Counted from the first letter of the stretch, positions 1 to 5,398 are shown. The stretch is 5,398 nucleotides of DNA from Verrucomicrobiales bacterium (GCA_028817635.1 JAPPPH010000160.1:1617-7014), one strand, 5' to 3'. The notes: generated by a model from the sequence alone, not told the origin. Made by a program: numbers and translations.

Positions 1-1202
1 ACGTGACGCCGGACCTGCTGGTTGCCGGGTTGATGGCGTTCGCGCTTGGCCAAGCGGTGTCGCCGGACTGGCTGACGAGCCGTCGTCGAGCGCTTGGCTC
101 CGGCGCGACTTGGGGCTTAGCTTACTTGGCCAAGGCGGTGGCACTGCCGGTCGGCGTGGTGGTGAGCGTGCTGCTTGCGCTTTGCTGGCGGCTTGGCCAA
201 GCGGAGAATCGGCAGGTGGCCATTCGGCAGCTTGGCCAAGCGCTTGGTTTGTTCTTGTTGGTCGCGCTGCCGTGGATGGTTGTGTTGTCGCTCAAATACG
301 ACAAGCCGACGTTTTCCACCTCCGGCGCGATCGCCCACGCGATCGTCGGCCCGGGCAACGATCGGCCGGCACCGCACCCGTTCGGCGATACGATTTATAA
401 ACCAGAGCCGGGCCGTGTGACCGCTTGGGAGGATCCAAGCCGGATGAGGTACGACTACTGGTCGCCGTTCGGGAGTGGTGAAAATTTCTCGCATCAACTC
501 TCGCTCATCGGCCGAAACACCGGGACGGTGGTTCAGTTTTTGGCGGCCTTCGACGGGGTGGGGGTGTTGTTCGGCTGGTTTGGCCTCGGCACGCTGGTTT
601 TCATTCTCGCGATAGTCGCCAAACCGCCCCGGGCAAACAACTGGCTGGCCGAGCGCTGGCTTTGGGTGGTCGTTCCGTTGGTTTGTCTCGGTGGCGTATA
701 TCTGCCGGTTTATGTGATGCCGGTGGATCAGCGTTATTTTTATCTTTTTCTCCCGTTGTTCCTGATTCTCGCGCTTGGCCAAGCGGGGAAGTCGTTGGCC
801 AAGCGAGAGATCATCGCCTCTGCTTGTGCGTTGTTGTTTTTGGTTCCATTGGCCCTGCGAGCACCGGTGCAGCCGGATGCTGGCATATACGCGCAGGACT
901 TGGCCAAGCGGATGAAGAAGGCGGGTGCGGTGGGGCCGATCGTCGGCTCGACATTTTTTTCAGCTGAAGGCCATCGGATCGGTTTGTACGTGGCGTGGCA
1001 CCTCGGCCAGCCTTGGTATGGTGATATTCCGGCCTGGCAGGGTGAGGCGTACAAGGATTCCGGGGCCAGATTTACGATCGCCATCCCGGGGTCGCCCCTG
1101 GATGAAAAACTGCTGGCCGACCCGGCATACCGCGACGTGACGGACCGTCTGGGAGGGAAAACGACCCTCCGGGTTTTCGAGATTTTGCCCGGGCAGCCGT
1201 AG
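1..1202 (+). CDS. GT39/ArnT-like membrane glycosyltransferase, C-terminal part (partial)
   Basis: Likely a dolichyl/polyprenyl-phosphate-sugar dependent glycosyltransferase of the PMT/ArnT (GT39, PMT_2) superfamily, acting in the cytoplasmic membrane on an envelope acceptor; acceptor and sugar cannot be told. The frame is open to the left edge (first whole codon at base 3), so the GTG at 3 is probably internal and the N-terminus with the catalytic acidic loop is missing. Numbering from that codon, residues 2-5 (TPDL) match the TPD motif that follows the early membrane helices in this superfamily. Hydrophobic helices lie near 5-18, 38-63, 77-97, 179-206, 219-239, 245-260 and 269-287. A soluble loop (about 98-177) carries HPFGD and TAWEDP; RYF at 244-246 begins a late helix, as is common in the family. 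About 110 C-terminal residues are hydrophilic, probably periplasmic. Seven TTGGCCAA palindromes lie inside the gene. The superfamily is fairly sure, the exact activity not. Confidence 0.8.
   Translation, partial: VTPDLLVAGLMAFALGQAVSPDWLTSRRRALGSGATWGLAYLAKAVALPVGVVVSVLLALCWRLGQAENRQVAIRQLGQALGLFLLVALPWMVVLSLKYDKPTFSTSGAIAHAIVGPGNDRPAPHPFGDTIYKPEPGRVTAWEDPSRMRYDYWSPFGSGENFSHQLSLIGRNTGTVVQFLAAFDGVGVLFGWFGLGTLVFILAIVAKPPRANNWLAERWLWVVVPLVCLGGVYLPVYVMPVDQRYFYLFLPLFLILALGQAGKSLAKREIIASACALLFLVPLALRAPVQPDAGIYAQDLAKRMKKAGAVGPIVGSTFFSAEGHRIGLYVAWHLGQPWYGDIPAWQGEAYKDSGARFTIAIPGSPLDEKLLADPAYRDVTDRLGGKTTLRVFEILPGQP
43..247. repeat. Cluster of four TTGGCCAA palindromes
   Basis: Exact TTGGCCAA cores lie at 46-53, 126-133, 193-200 and 232-239. 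The first extends to the perfect 14-base palindrome CGCTTGGCCAAGCG (43-56). The third and fourth extend to GCTTGGCCAAGC (191-202 and 230-241), and the second to CTTGGCCAAG (125-134). The fourth is followed directly by another half-site, CGCTTGG (241-247); further half-sites are at 91-97 and 422-428. All are inside the glycosyltransferase frame: copies 1, 3 and 4 read Leu-Gly-Gln-Ala, copy 2 reads Leu-Ala-Lys. The sequences are directly visible; function is unknown. Confidence 0.85.
772..908. repeat. Cluster of three TTGGCCAA palindromes
   Basis: Cores lie at 775-782, 795-802 and 900-907. The first is a perfect CGCTTGGCCAAGCG (772-785), the third extends to CTTGGCCAAG (899-908), and the second has AAGCG on its right arm only. 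The first is read Leu-Gly-Gln-Ala and the other two Leu-Ala-Lys-Arg in the same protein, so the same DNA word is used in two reading frames only 20 bases apart. Confidence 0.85.
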
Positions 1203-1250
1203 CGCATTTTCCTTTTCCAGCGGGGTGAGGCCTTTTATCTTCCGGGCACC

Positions 1251-3707
1251 GTGAAAGTTGTTTTTCGAGTTACCGTTGCGTGTGCCGGTTTGCTGTTGGC
1301 GTTGCCCGGGGATGTCCGGGCTCAGTTGACCGCCGAGCAAAAGGCGAAGCTGCCGCCGGCTGCCGACCACAAGGTCAGTTTTGCCAAGGAGATTTATCCG
1401 CTGCTCGAGCAGAGCTGCACCAAGTGCCACGGCAAGGGCAAGGCCAAGGGCGGGTTCAGCCTCGAAACACGCGAGAAGCTGCTGGCGGGCGGCGACACCG
1501 GGGAGTCGGTGGTGGTGGGCGACAGCGCCGGGAGTTACCTCGTTGAGTTGGTGTCCGGAATCGACCCCGACAATGTGATGCCGCAGAAGGGCTCGAAATT
1601 CACTCCGGAACAGGTCGGCTTGGTGCGGGCGTGGATCGATCAGGGGCTTAAGTGGGAGGAGGGCGCAACCTTTGCCAAGGCACCGGTACTAAACCTGAAG
1701 CCGAACCGGCCGAAGTTGTCCGGGCCGGAAGACGGGCACCCAATCGATCGCCTGCTGAAGCCTTACTTCGATAAACACAGCGTCGAGACCGGGAAGCTGG
1801 TCTCAGATCGTATTTTTGCCCGGCGCGTTTATCTCGACACGATCGGCTTGCTGCCGCCGGTGGAGGAACTCGAGGCGTTTGTAGCCGACACGGACGCGGA
1901 GAAACGCCGCAAACTGATTCGCCGACTCCTTGATGATCGCAAATCGTATGCCGAGCATTGGCTGGCGTTCTGGAACGATATCCTGCGCAACGACTACGCC
2001 GGAACCGGCTACATTGACGGCGGCCGGAAACAAATCACCGGCTGGCTTTACGGGTCGCTTTACAATAATAAACCTTACGACAAGTTCGTGTACGAATTGG
2101 TGAATCCCAACGAGCACTCGCAGGGGTTCACCAAGGGCATCGTTTGGCGGGGCGTGGTGAACGCCAGCCAAAAACCACAGATGCAGGCGGCTCAGCATAT
2201 CTCGCAGATTTTCATGGGGGTGAATCTCAAGTGCGCCTCGTGCCACGACAGCTTCATCAACGACTGGTCACTGGCCGATGCCTACGCGCTTGCGAGTGTT
2301 TACGCGGATAAGCCGCTTGAGATGGTCGAGTGCGACAAGCCGACCGGCAAGATTTCCGACGTGCGATTCATTCATCCCGAGTTGGGCAAGATCGATCCCA
2401 AGGCCGACAAGGCCACGCGCATCCGGCAACTGGCCGAGGCGGTGACCAGCCCCAACAACGGCCGCCTCAGTCGCACGATCGTGAATCGGCTCTGGGCGCG
2501 ATTCCTCGGGCGCGGCCTCGTGGAGCCGGTTGACGAGATGGAAAACGAATCATGGAATACCGACCTGTTGGATTTGCTGGCGAGCGACTTGACCGACAAT
2601 GGGTACGACCTCAAGTTCACCATGGAGCAGATCATGACCTCGCGCGCGTACCAGTTGCCGGCGGTGAATGGCTCCGAACAGGCGGAGAAGGTGTTTGTTT
2701 TTCGCGGCCCGCTGGTGCGCCGCATGTCGGCCGAGCAGTTCGTCGATGCGATTGCCACGCTCACCGGAAACTGGAAAAATACACCGGCCAAAAAGATCAA
2801 GTTCGACGGGGCGAATCTCGAGAAGAAAAAGGACACCGATGTGCCGGAGGCCAACTGGATATGGAGTCATGCCAACGCGGCAAAAAGCGCCAAGCCGGGT
2901 TCGGCTTATTTTCGAAAATCGTTCGAGTTACCCGCCAAGCCCAAGACGGCTGACGTGATCGTCTCGGCTGACAACTCGTTTGTCCTGCTCGTCAATCATC
3001 GCAACGGGATGGCTGGCAACGATTGGAAGGAACTGAAATTCCGTAATCTCGCTGACCGATTCAAGGCTGGGCGCAATGTGGTCACTGTGAGGGCGACCAA
3101 CTCCGGTGAAGACGCCAGCCCGGCCGGTTTGTGGCTGGGCATCCGTTTTCAATTTGAGGACGGCAAAACGCTGGATGTCATCTCTGACAAAACTTGGAAG
3201 GTCAGCAACGAGGACCTCAAGGGCTGGAATAAGCCGGAATTTGACGACAGCAAGTGGGCGACCGCCTCCGAATTGGGCGGCCTCAATGTGGCCCCATGGC
3301 AATTGGCCAAGGAACTGAAGGTGAACGGCTCAGACTTGGCCTTTGGCGGAAGGTTTCGAGAGTCATTGCAAAATAAAACAGCGCTGACCACGGCGCTTGG
3401 CCGGCCAAACCGTGAGCAGGTGACCACCCAGCGTCCGTCAGTCGCCACGACACTCCAGGCATTGGCGCTGACCAACGGCGAGGTGCTTTCGAGGATCATC
3501 AAGGACGGCGCGGCCGCCTTGGCCAACGGCGAGGAAAAACAGGATCGCTTGGCCAAGCGCCTGTTCCACCTTGCGCTTGGCCGTGGTCCGACTGAAATCG
3601 AGGTCGGGATGCTCGACGGTCTGACCGGGGGAGAAAACGCGAAAGAGTCGGTCGAGGACATCCTTTGGGCGGTGGCCATGCTGCCGGAGTTTCAACTCAT
3701 CTACTGA
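1251..3707 (+). CDS. Secreted cytochrome-c/DUF1549/DUF1553 protein (PSD1 type) with an inserted beta-sandwich-like domain
   Basis: Exported PVC-type protein, probably periplasmic; the family's biochemical role is not established. Residues 1-24 form a signal peptide (K2, R6, hydrophobic 8-19, likely cut after VRA). A planctomycete cytochrome C domain follows, with haem motif CTKCH at 56-60 and a possible Met axial ligand at M110 in VMPQ. DUF1549 starts near H163 (HPIDRLL) and contains a second motif, CASCH, at 328-332, at the place where relatives carry a CAQCH-like motif. DUF1553 starts near 386 (SPNNGRLSR, then NRLWARFLGRGLVEP). From about 534 to 680 the sequence changes to a W-rich, beta-type segment (NWIW, YFRKSFELP, SADNSF, DDSKW) resembling galactose-binding-like modules; typical DUF1553 text (LGRPNRE, QALALTNGE, PEFQLIY) resumes near 688. 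GTG is the start because it leads straight into the signal peptide. A purine-rich stretch at 1222-1230 is too far (20 bases) for a standard ribosome site. No DUF1501 partner follows; mog begins 9 bases later. Confidence 0.9.
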   Translation: MKVVFRVTVACAGLLLALPGDVRAQLTAEQKAKLPPAADHKVSFAKEIYPLLEQSCTKCHGKGKAKGGFSLETREKLLAGGDTGESVVVGDSAGSYLVELVSGIDPDNVMPQKGSKFTPEQVGLVRAWIDQGLKWEEGATFAKAPVLNLKPNRPKLSGPEDGHPIDRLLKPYFDKHSVETGKLVSDRIFARRVYLDTIGLLPPVEELEAFVADTDAEKRRKLIRRLLDDRKSYAEHWLAFWNDILRNDYAGTGYIDGGRKQITGWLYGSLYNNKPYDKFVYELVNPNEHSQGFTKGIVWRGVVNASQKPQMQAAQHISQIFMGVNLKCASCHDSFINDWSLADAYALASVYADKPLEMVECDKPTGKISDVRFIHPELGKIDPKADKATRIRQLAEAVTSPNNGRLSRTIVNRLWARFLGRGLVEPVDEMENESWNTDLLDLLASDLTDNGYDLKFTMEQIMTSRAYQLPAVNGSEQAEKVFVFRGPLVRRMSAEQFVDAIATLTGNWKNTPAKKIKFDGANLEKKKDTDVPEANWIWSHANAAKSAKPGSAYFRKSFELPAKPKTADVIVSADNSFVLLVNHRNGMAGNDWKELKFRNLADRFKAGRNVVTVRATNSGEDASPAGLWLGIRFQFEDGKTLDVISDKTWKVSNEDLKGWNKPEFDDSKWATASELGGLNVAPWQLAKELKVNGSDLAFGGRFRESLQNKTALTTALGRPNREQVTTQRPSVATTLQALALTNGEVLSRIIKDGAAALANGEEKQDRLAKRLFHLALGRGPTEIEVGMLDGLTGGENAKESVEDILWAVAMLPEFQLIY
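3303..3580. repeat. Cluster of TTGGCCAA palindromes and half-sites at the end of the DUF1553 gene
   Basis: Cores lie at 3303-3310, 3519-3526 and 3549-3556; the last is a perfect CGCTTGGCCAAGCG (3546-3559). Two related words are present: GCGCTTGGCCGGCCAA (3393-3408 region), which contains the longer palindrome TTGGCCGGCCAA at 3397-3408, and a half-site CGCTTGGCC at 3574-3582. The three cores are read as Leu-Ala-Lys or Leu-Ala-Asn. The preceding 2.1 kb of this gene has none. Confidence 0.8.
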
Positions 3708-3716
3708 CCCAGCGAG

Positions 3717-4199
3717 ATGCAGATTCAATTGGGGATCATCTCGGTTTCTGATCGTGCCACGCAGGGCGTCTACGAGGATGCCGGTGGCCCGGCACTCAGG
3801 GAGGCAGCGGCCGGGTATGGCTGGGAGGTGCTTGCAGAGGACGTGGTGCCGGACGAGATTCGCGAAATTCAACGTGCCCTGCGGGCACAGGTCAACAAGG
3901 GTTGCCAACTGATCCTGACCACCGGCGGAACTGGCGTCGCGCCGCGCGATGTCACCCCGGAGGCGGTTCGCGAAATGGCGGTCCGAGAACTACCCGGGTT
4001 CGGAGAAGTGATGCGGATCGAGTCCATGAAAATCACCCCCAATGCGATCCTGTCACGTAACCTCGCCGCCGTGATTGATACCGCGCTTGTGATCTGTTTG
4101 CCCGGCAAACCGAAGGGCGCCGTCGAGTGCCTCGGCTTCGTCGAGGGCGCAATCCCACACTGCATCAAGGTACTACAGGAAGTCCCGACGAGTTGTTAG
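3717..4199 (+). CDS. mog: Molybdopterin adenylyltransferase (MogA/MoaB family)
   Basis: Cytoplasmic enzyme of molybdenum cofactor synthesis. MogA-type proteins adenylate molybdopterin with ATP, giving MPT-AMP for molybdate insertion by MoeA. The 160-residue protein covers the whole single-domain MoCF_biosynth fold and has the usual motifs: SVSDRA (9-14), VPDE (44-47), TTGGTGVAPRDVTPEA (68-83), PGFGEVMR (92-99), ILSR (110-113) and LPGKPKGAVE (127-136). D46 and D78 sit where E. coli MogA has its functionally important Asp49 and Asp82 (alignment by eye). The ATG follows the upstream stop by 9 bases; only a weak GCGAG precedes it, so translation may depend on coupling to the upstream gene. No other Moco gene is in the window. 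Choosing between MogA and MoaB naming is not possible from sequence alone, since the two overlap in bacteria. Confidence 0.92.
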   Translation: MQIQLGIISVSDRATQGVYEDAGGPALREAAAGYGWEVLAEDVVPDEIREIQRALRAQVNKGCQLILTTGGTGVAPRDVTPEAVREMAVRELPGFGEVMRIESMKITPNAILSRNLAAVIDTALVICLPGKPKGAVECLGFVEGAIPHCIKVLQEVPTSC

Positions 4200-4208
4200 A
4201 CCGGGTCG

Positions 4209-4526
4209 CTATTTCGCGAATATTGCCGCCAGTCCGCCGAGTACCCGATCCTGAGTAGTAGCTGAAACTCTCCCCAGTTTTTTGACGAGACGCGTCTTGT
4301 CCACGGTGCGGATTTGGTCGAGTACGATCTGGCCCCGGGTTCCTTGAAATCGGCAGGCGATCCGTGTGGGGTAGTTTCTCCCCTTGGAAGTCATGGGCGC
4401 GACGATGACCGTGGAAATGTGGTCATTCATTTCGTTGGGCGAGACGATCAGGCAGGGGCGGGTCTTCTTGATTTCTGCGCCGCGGGTTGGATTGAGCGTG
4501 ATGAGATAGACGTCAAACCGCTTCAT
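4209..4526 (-). CDS. mazF: MazF/PemK-family toxin (endoribonuclease)
   Basis: Predicted ribosome-independent mRNA interferase, toxic unless bound by the upstream MazE-like antitoxin. With the ATG at 4526 the protein has 105 residues, normal for MazF. It begins MKRFDVYLITLNPT, followed by G16-A-E, the conserved RPCLIVSP block (R23-P30) and PMTS (44-47); R23 and T46 correspond by eye to catalytic Arg and Thr of MazF. The late GQIVLDQIRTVDKTRLV block is also typical. A further in-frame ATG lies 15 bases upstream at 4541. The 4526 start is preferred because the protein then opens directly with the family N-terminus, overlaps the mazE stop as TGATG, and has GGGAG at 4535-4539 with 8 bases of spacing. 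Cleavage specificity cannot be read from sequence. Its 3' end faces the 3' end of mog, with 9 bases between. Confidence 0.93.
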   Translation of the reverse strand: MKRFDVYLITLNPTRGAEIKKTRPCLIVSPNEMNDHISTVIVAPMTSKGRNYPTRIACRFQGTRGQIVLDQIRTVDKTRLVKKLGRVSATTQDRVLGGLAAIFAK

Positions 4527-4783
4527 CACTCCCACTCCCATTCTTCGTCATCCCATTTCGTGTCGGGAGACGAACCCGGGTCGAGCAGGACATCGTCGCC
4601 GTTTGCATTCATGGATTGAAACGACTCGGCCCAACCCTCGCGGACACGAGAGGATTGACTGATGACCAGTTTGCGGTCGAGTAACTCCATGTTTACCTCA
4701 TCCACAATCCCGCATTGTTCCAGCAACGCCTTCGGGATGCGCACCCCCCGGGAGTTGCCTATTTTTACGACCGGCGCCTTCAT
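4526..4783 (-). CDS. mazE: MazE-like AbrB/SpoVT-family antitoxin
   Basis: Antitoxin for the adjacent MazF and probable autorepressor of the pair. Its 85 residues split into an N-terminal swapped-hairpin AbrB DNA-binding domain (about 1-45: VVKIGNSRGVRIPKALLEQ, then VNMELLDRKLVIS) and a hydrophilic tail (about 48-85). The tail is expected to be disordered alone and to wrap the toxin; it ends in an acidic, tryptophan-rich run (WDDEEWEWE). The gene stop overlaps the mazF start by one base (TGATG), so antitoxin and toxin are translationally coupled with antitoxin first, the usual order. The codons for the final EWEWE form the GGGAGTGGGAG run that serves as the mazF ribosome site. No strong ribosome site precedes the ATG (only GGA), and the candidate promoter would give a very short leader. 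Confidence 0.9.
   Translation of the reverse strand: MKAPVVKIGNSRGVRIPKALLEQCGIVDEVNMELLDRKLVISQSSRVREGWAESFQSMNANGDDVLLDPGSSPDTKWDDEEWEWE
4529..4539 (-). promoter_or_regulatory. Tandem GGGAG ribosome-binding site of mazF
   Basis: On the minus strand GGGAG occurs twice (4539-4535 and 4533-4529) just before the mazF ATG at 4526. The distal copy leaves 8 bases to the ATG, a good Shine-Dalgarno spacing; the proximal one leaves 2, too few. Both lie in the last codons of mazE. This supports the 4526 start for mazF over the upstream ATG at 4541. Confidence 0.6.
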
Positions 4784-4802
4784 GTAAGTCCAATGTAATT
4801 AC
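4782..4802. promoter_or_regulatory. Possible MazE operator: GTAATTAC palindrome and ATGTAA repeats
   Basis: An 8-base perfect palindrome GTAATTAC (4795-4802) overlaps the candidate -10 hexamer. ATGTAA occurs at 4782-4787 and again at 4793-4798, spaced 11 bases start to start, about one helical turn. MazE-family antitoxins usually repress their own promoter by binding short AT-rich palindromes, so this is a sensible autoregulation site. The binding itself is inferred. Confidence 0.35.
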
Positions 4803-4820
4803 GTCTCGCCCTCTTGTCAA
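4792..4820 (-). promoter_or_regulatory. Candidate sigma-70-type promoter for mazEF
   Basis: Reading the minus strand, a perfect -35 hexamer TTGACA (4820-4815) is followed after exactly 17 bases by TACATT (4797-4792), a 4 of 6 match to TATAAT. Initiation about 7 bases further would fall near 4785, giving an almost leaderless mazE transcript, in keeping with its weak ribosome site. It lies in the 46-base gap after the amidohydrolase stop, so the toxin-antitoxin pair need not depend on read-through from that gene. Inferred from sequence only. Confidence 0.5.
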
Positions 4821-4829
4821 GTGCGGGAT

Positions 4830-5398
4830 TTACTTCGGGATGCGGATGATGCGGCGGGCGTTTCCGCTGAAGAGTTTGTCCTGAATTTTTCGATCCGGGA
4901 TTAGGCGACGGATGATTCCGATCGTTCGTGCGCCGATGCAGCTTGGGCCTCGGCCGATCAGGTCATTGCAGTCGCTCCCGTAGATTAACTTGTCCTGATG
5001 CCGCTTGATGAACTCTACCGCATGGGCCTCATCACGGATGAGCGCGTTTTGCCCGGAGCCTGCCGACATGTCGCCGAACATGTTCGGGTAGTCGCTCAAT
5101 AGCCGATCGCTGATGCCGGAGGGTGTCACCTTACCCTTGGGATACATCACCTCCTGTTTGTGGTTTTTGTCGATGTTGCCCCACCACGTTTGTGCGTGGC
5201 CGATGAAGTTTACCTTCGGGAATTTCTCGAGCACCTTGTGGAATCTTTCGATGCCGGTGTTGTAGTTGCCGTGCTCAAAGTGCATCAGCACCGGCACATC
5301 GTATTCCCGCGCCAGTTCGGCGATGCGCTCGATGTGTTTTGAGTCGCAATCGACCCGGAACTTTTGTTCACCGATCCCTGCCGCGCCCTTCTTGAGAT
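4830..5398 (-). CDS. Amidohydrolase-2 family metal-dependent hydrolase, C-terminal part (partial)
   Basis: Metal-dependent TIM-barrel hydrolase or decarboxylase of the amidohydrolase_2 family (PF04909 type); the substrate cannot be told. About 189 C-terminal residues are present, ending at TAA 4830-4832. The frame runs open to the right edge, and translation beyond the GTG at 5297 continues with family-like text (GAAGIGEQKF), so that GTG is internal and the N-terminal half, with the first HxH metal site, lies outside the window. Visible family features are PVLMHFEHGN after a barrel strand, the metal-type histidine in NFIGHAQTWWGN, the NMFGDMSAGSG strand, and the catalytic-type aspartate in YGSDCND near the C-terminus, followed by the usual end NARRIIRI. 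The gene is 46 bases upstream of mazE on the same strand. Similar proteins are frequent in planctomycetes and verrucomicrobia. Confidence 0.85.
   Translation of the reverse strand, partial: LKKGAAGIGEQKFRVDCDSKHIERIAELAREYDVPVLMHFEHGNYNTGIERFHKVLEKFPKVNFIGHAQTWWGNIDKNHKQEVMYPKGKVTPSGISDRLLSDYPNMFGDMSAGSGQNALIRDEAHAVEFIKRHQDKLIYGSDCNDLIGRGPSCIGARTIGIIRRLIPDRKIQDKLFSGNARRIIRIPK

Noticed and set aside
117..782. Long open frame of 221 codons on the minus strand opposite the glycosyltransferase
   Set aside because: It lies wholly antisense to a convincing membrane protein gene, is highly charged and rich in Gln/Arg/His, shows no family resemblance, and is a typical by-product of GC-rich coding.
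43..910. CRISPR array or tandem repeat array in the glycosyltransferase gene
   Set aside because: The repeats are 8-14-base palindromes at irregular spacing inside one open frame, without uniform spacers or adjacent cas genes.
1152..1170. Hairpin GGAGGG/CCCTCC followed by GGGTTTT, possible terminator of the glycosyltransferase
   Set aside because: It lies within the coding sequence about 30 bases before the stop; the stem is only 6 pairs and the T run is short and interrupted by GGG, so terminator function is not supported.
3149..3679. Minus-strand open frame of 176 codons opposite the DUF1553 gene end
   Set aside because: It is antisense to clear DUF1553 sequence with a serine/proline-rich, low-information composition and no recognisable domain.
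4213..4220. TTCGCGAA palindrome at the meeting point of mog and mazF
   Set aside because: It lies in the last codons of mazF, is too short for a terminator stem and has no T run; no intrinsic terminator is evident between the two convergent genes.
4527..4541. Upstream ATG at 4541 as mazF start
   Set aside because: It would add five residues (MGVGV) not matching the family N-terminus and would overlap the mazE coding end by 16 bases; the 4526 start has the better ribosome site and the TGATG overlap.
5295..5297. GTG at 5297 as the true start of the amidohydrolase
   Set aside because: The frame stays open to the window edge and the upstream residues (GAAGIGEQKF and following) look like the family's barrel core, so the gene continues outside the window.

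Overview
The window looks like chromosomal DNA from a Planctomycetes-Verrucomicrobia-Chlamydiae (PVC) superphylum bacterium, most likely Verrucomicrobiota. The main evidence is a large secreted cytochrome-c/DUF1549/DUF1553 protein, a family strongly expanded in Planctomycetota and Verrucomicrobiota. The GC-rich coding style and the amidohydrolase at the right edge fit this. The phylum is an inference from gene families; there is no rRNA here.

Layout, left to right. Bases 1-1202 (+) hold the 3' part of a polytopic membrane glycosyltransferase of the GT39/ArnT type, cut by the left edge. After a 48-bp gap, 1251-3707 (+) encodes an 818-residue exported protein with two CxxCH motifs; a beta-sandwich-like segment appears to be inserted inside its DUF1553 region. 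Nine bases later, 3717-4199 (+) encodes a MogA/MoaB-type molybdopterin adenylyltransferase. The coding direction then flips: a MazEF-type toxin-antitoxin pair lies on the minus strand (mazE 4526-4783, mazF 4209-4526), its toxin end meeting the end of mog with only 9 bp between. Upstream of mazE is a good candidate promoter (4792-4820). Bases 4830-5398 (-) hold the C-terminal part of an amidohydrolase-2 family metal-dependent hydrolase, cut by the right edge. There is no gene-free stretch over 50 bp, and I see no tRNA, rRNA, CRISPR array or transposase.

The most unusual signal cuts across genes. The palindrome TTGGCCAA, often extended to CGCTTGGCCAAGCG, occurs ten times: seven in the 1.2-kb glycosyltransferase fragment, three near the 3' end of the DUF1553 gene, and none elsewhere. 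It is read in two frames, as Leu-Gly-Gln-Ala or Leu-Ala-Lys-Arg, so the conserved thing appears to be the DNA word and not the peptide. It resembles, in behaviour, the HIP1 palindrome of cyanobacteria, but the word is different.

The genes do not form an obvious single pathway. The three plus-strand genes could be co-transcribed given their spacing, but their functions (envelope glycosylation, periplasmic DUF1553 protein, Moco synthesis) are not evidently linked. The mazEF pair looks like a self-contained module placed between mog and the amidohydrolase.
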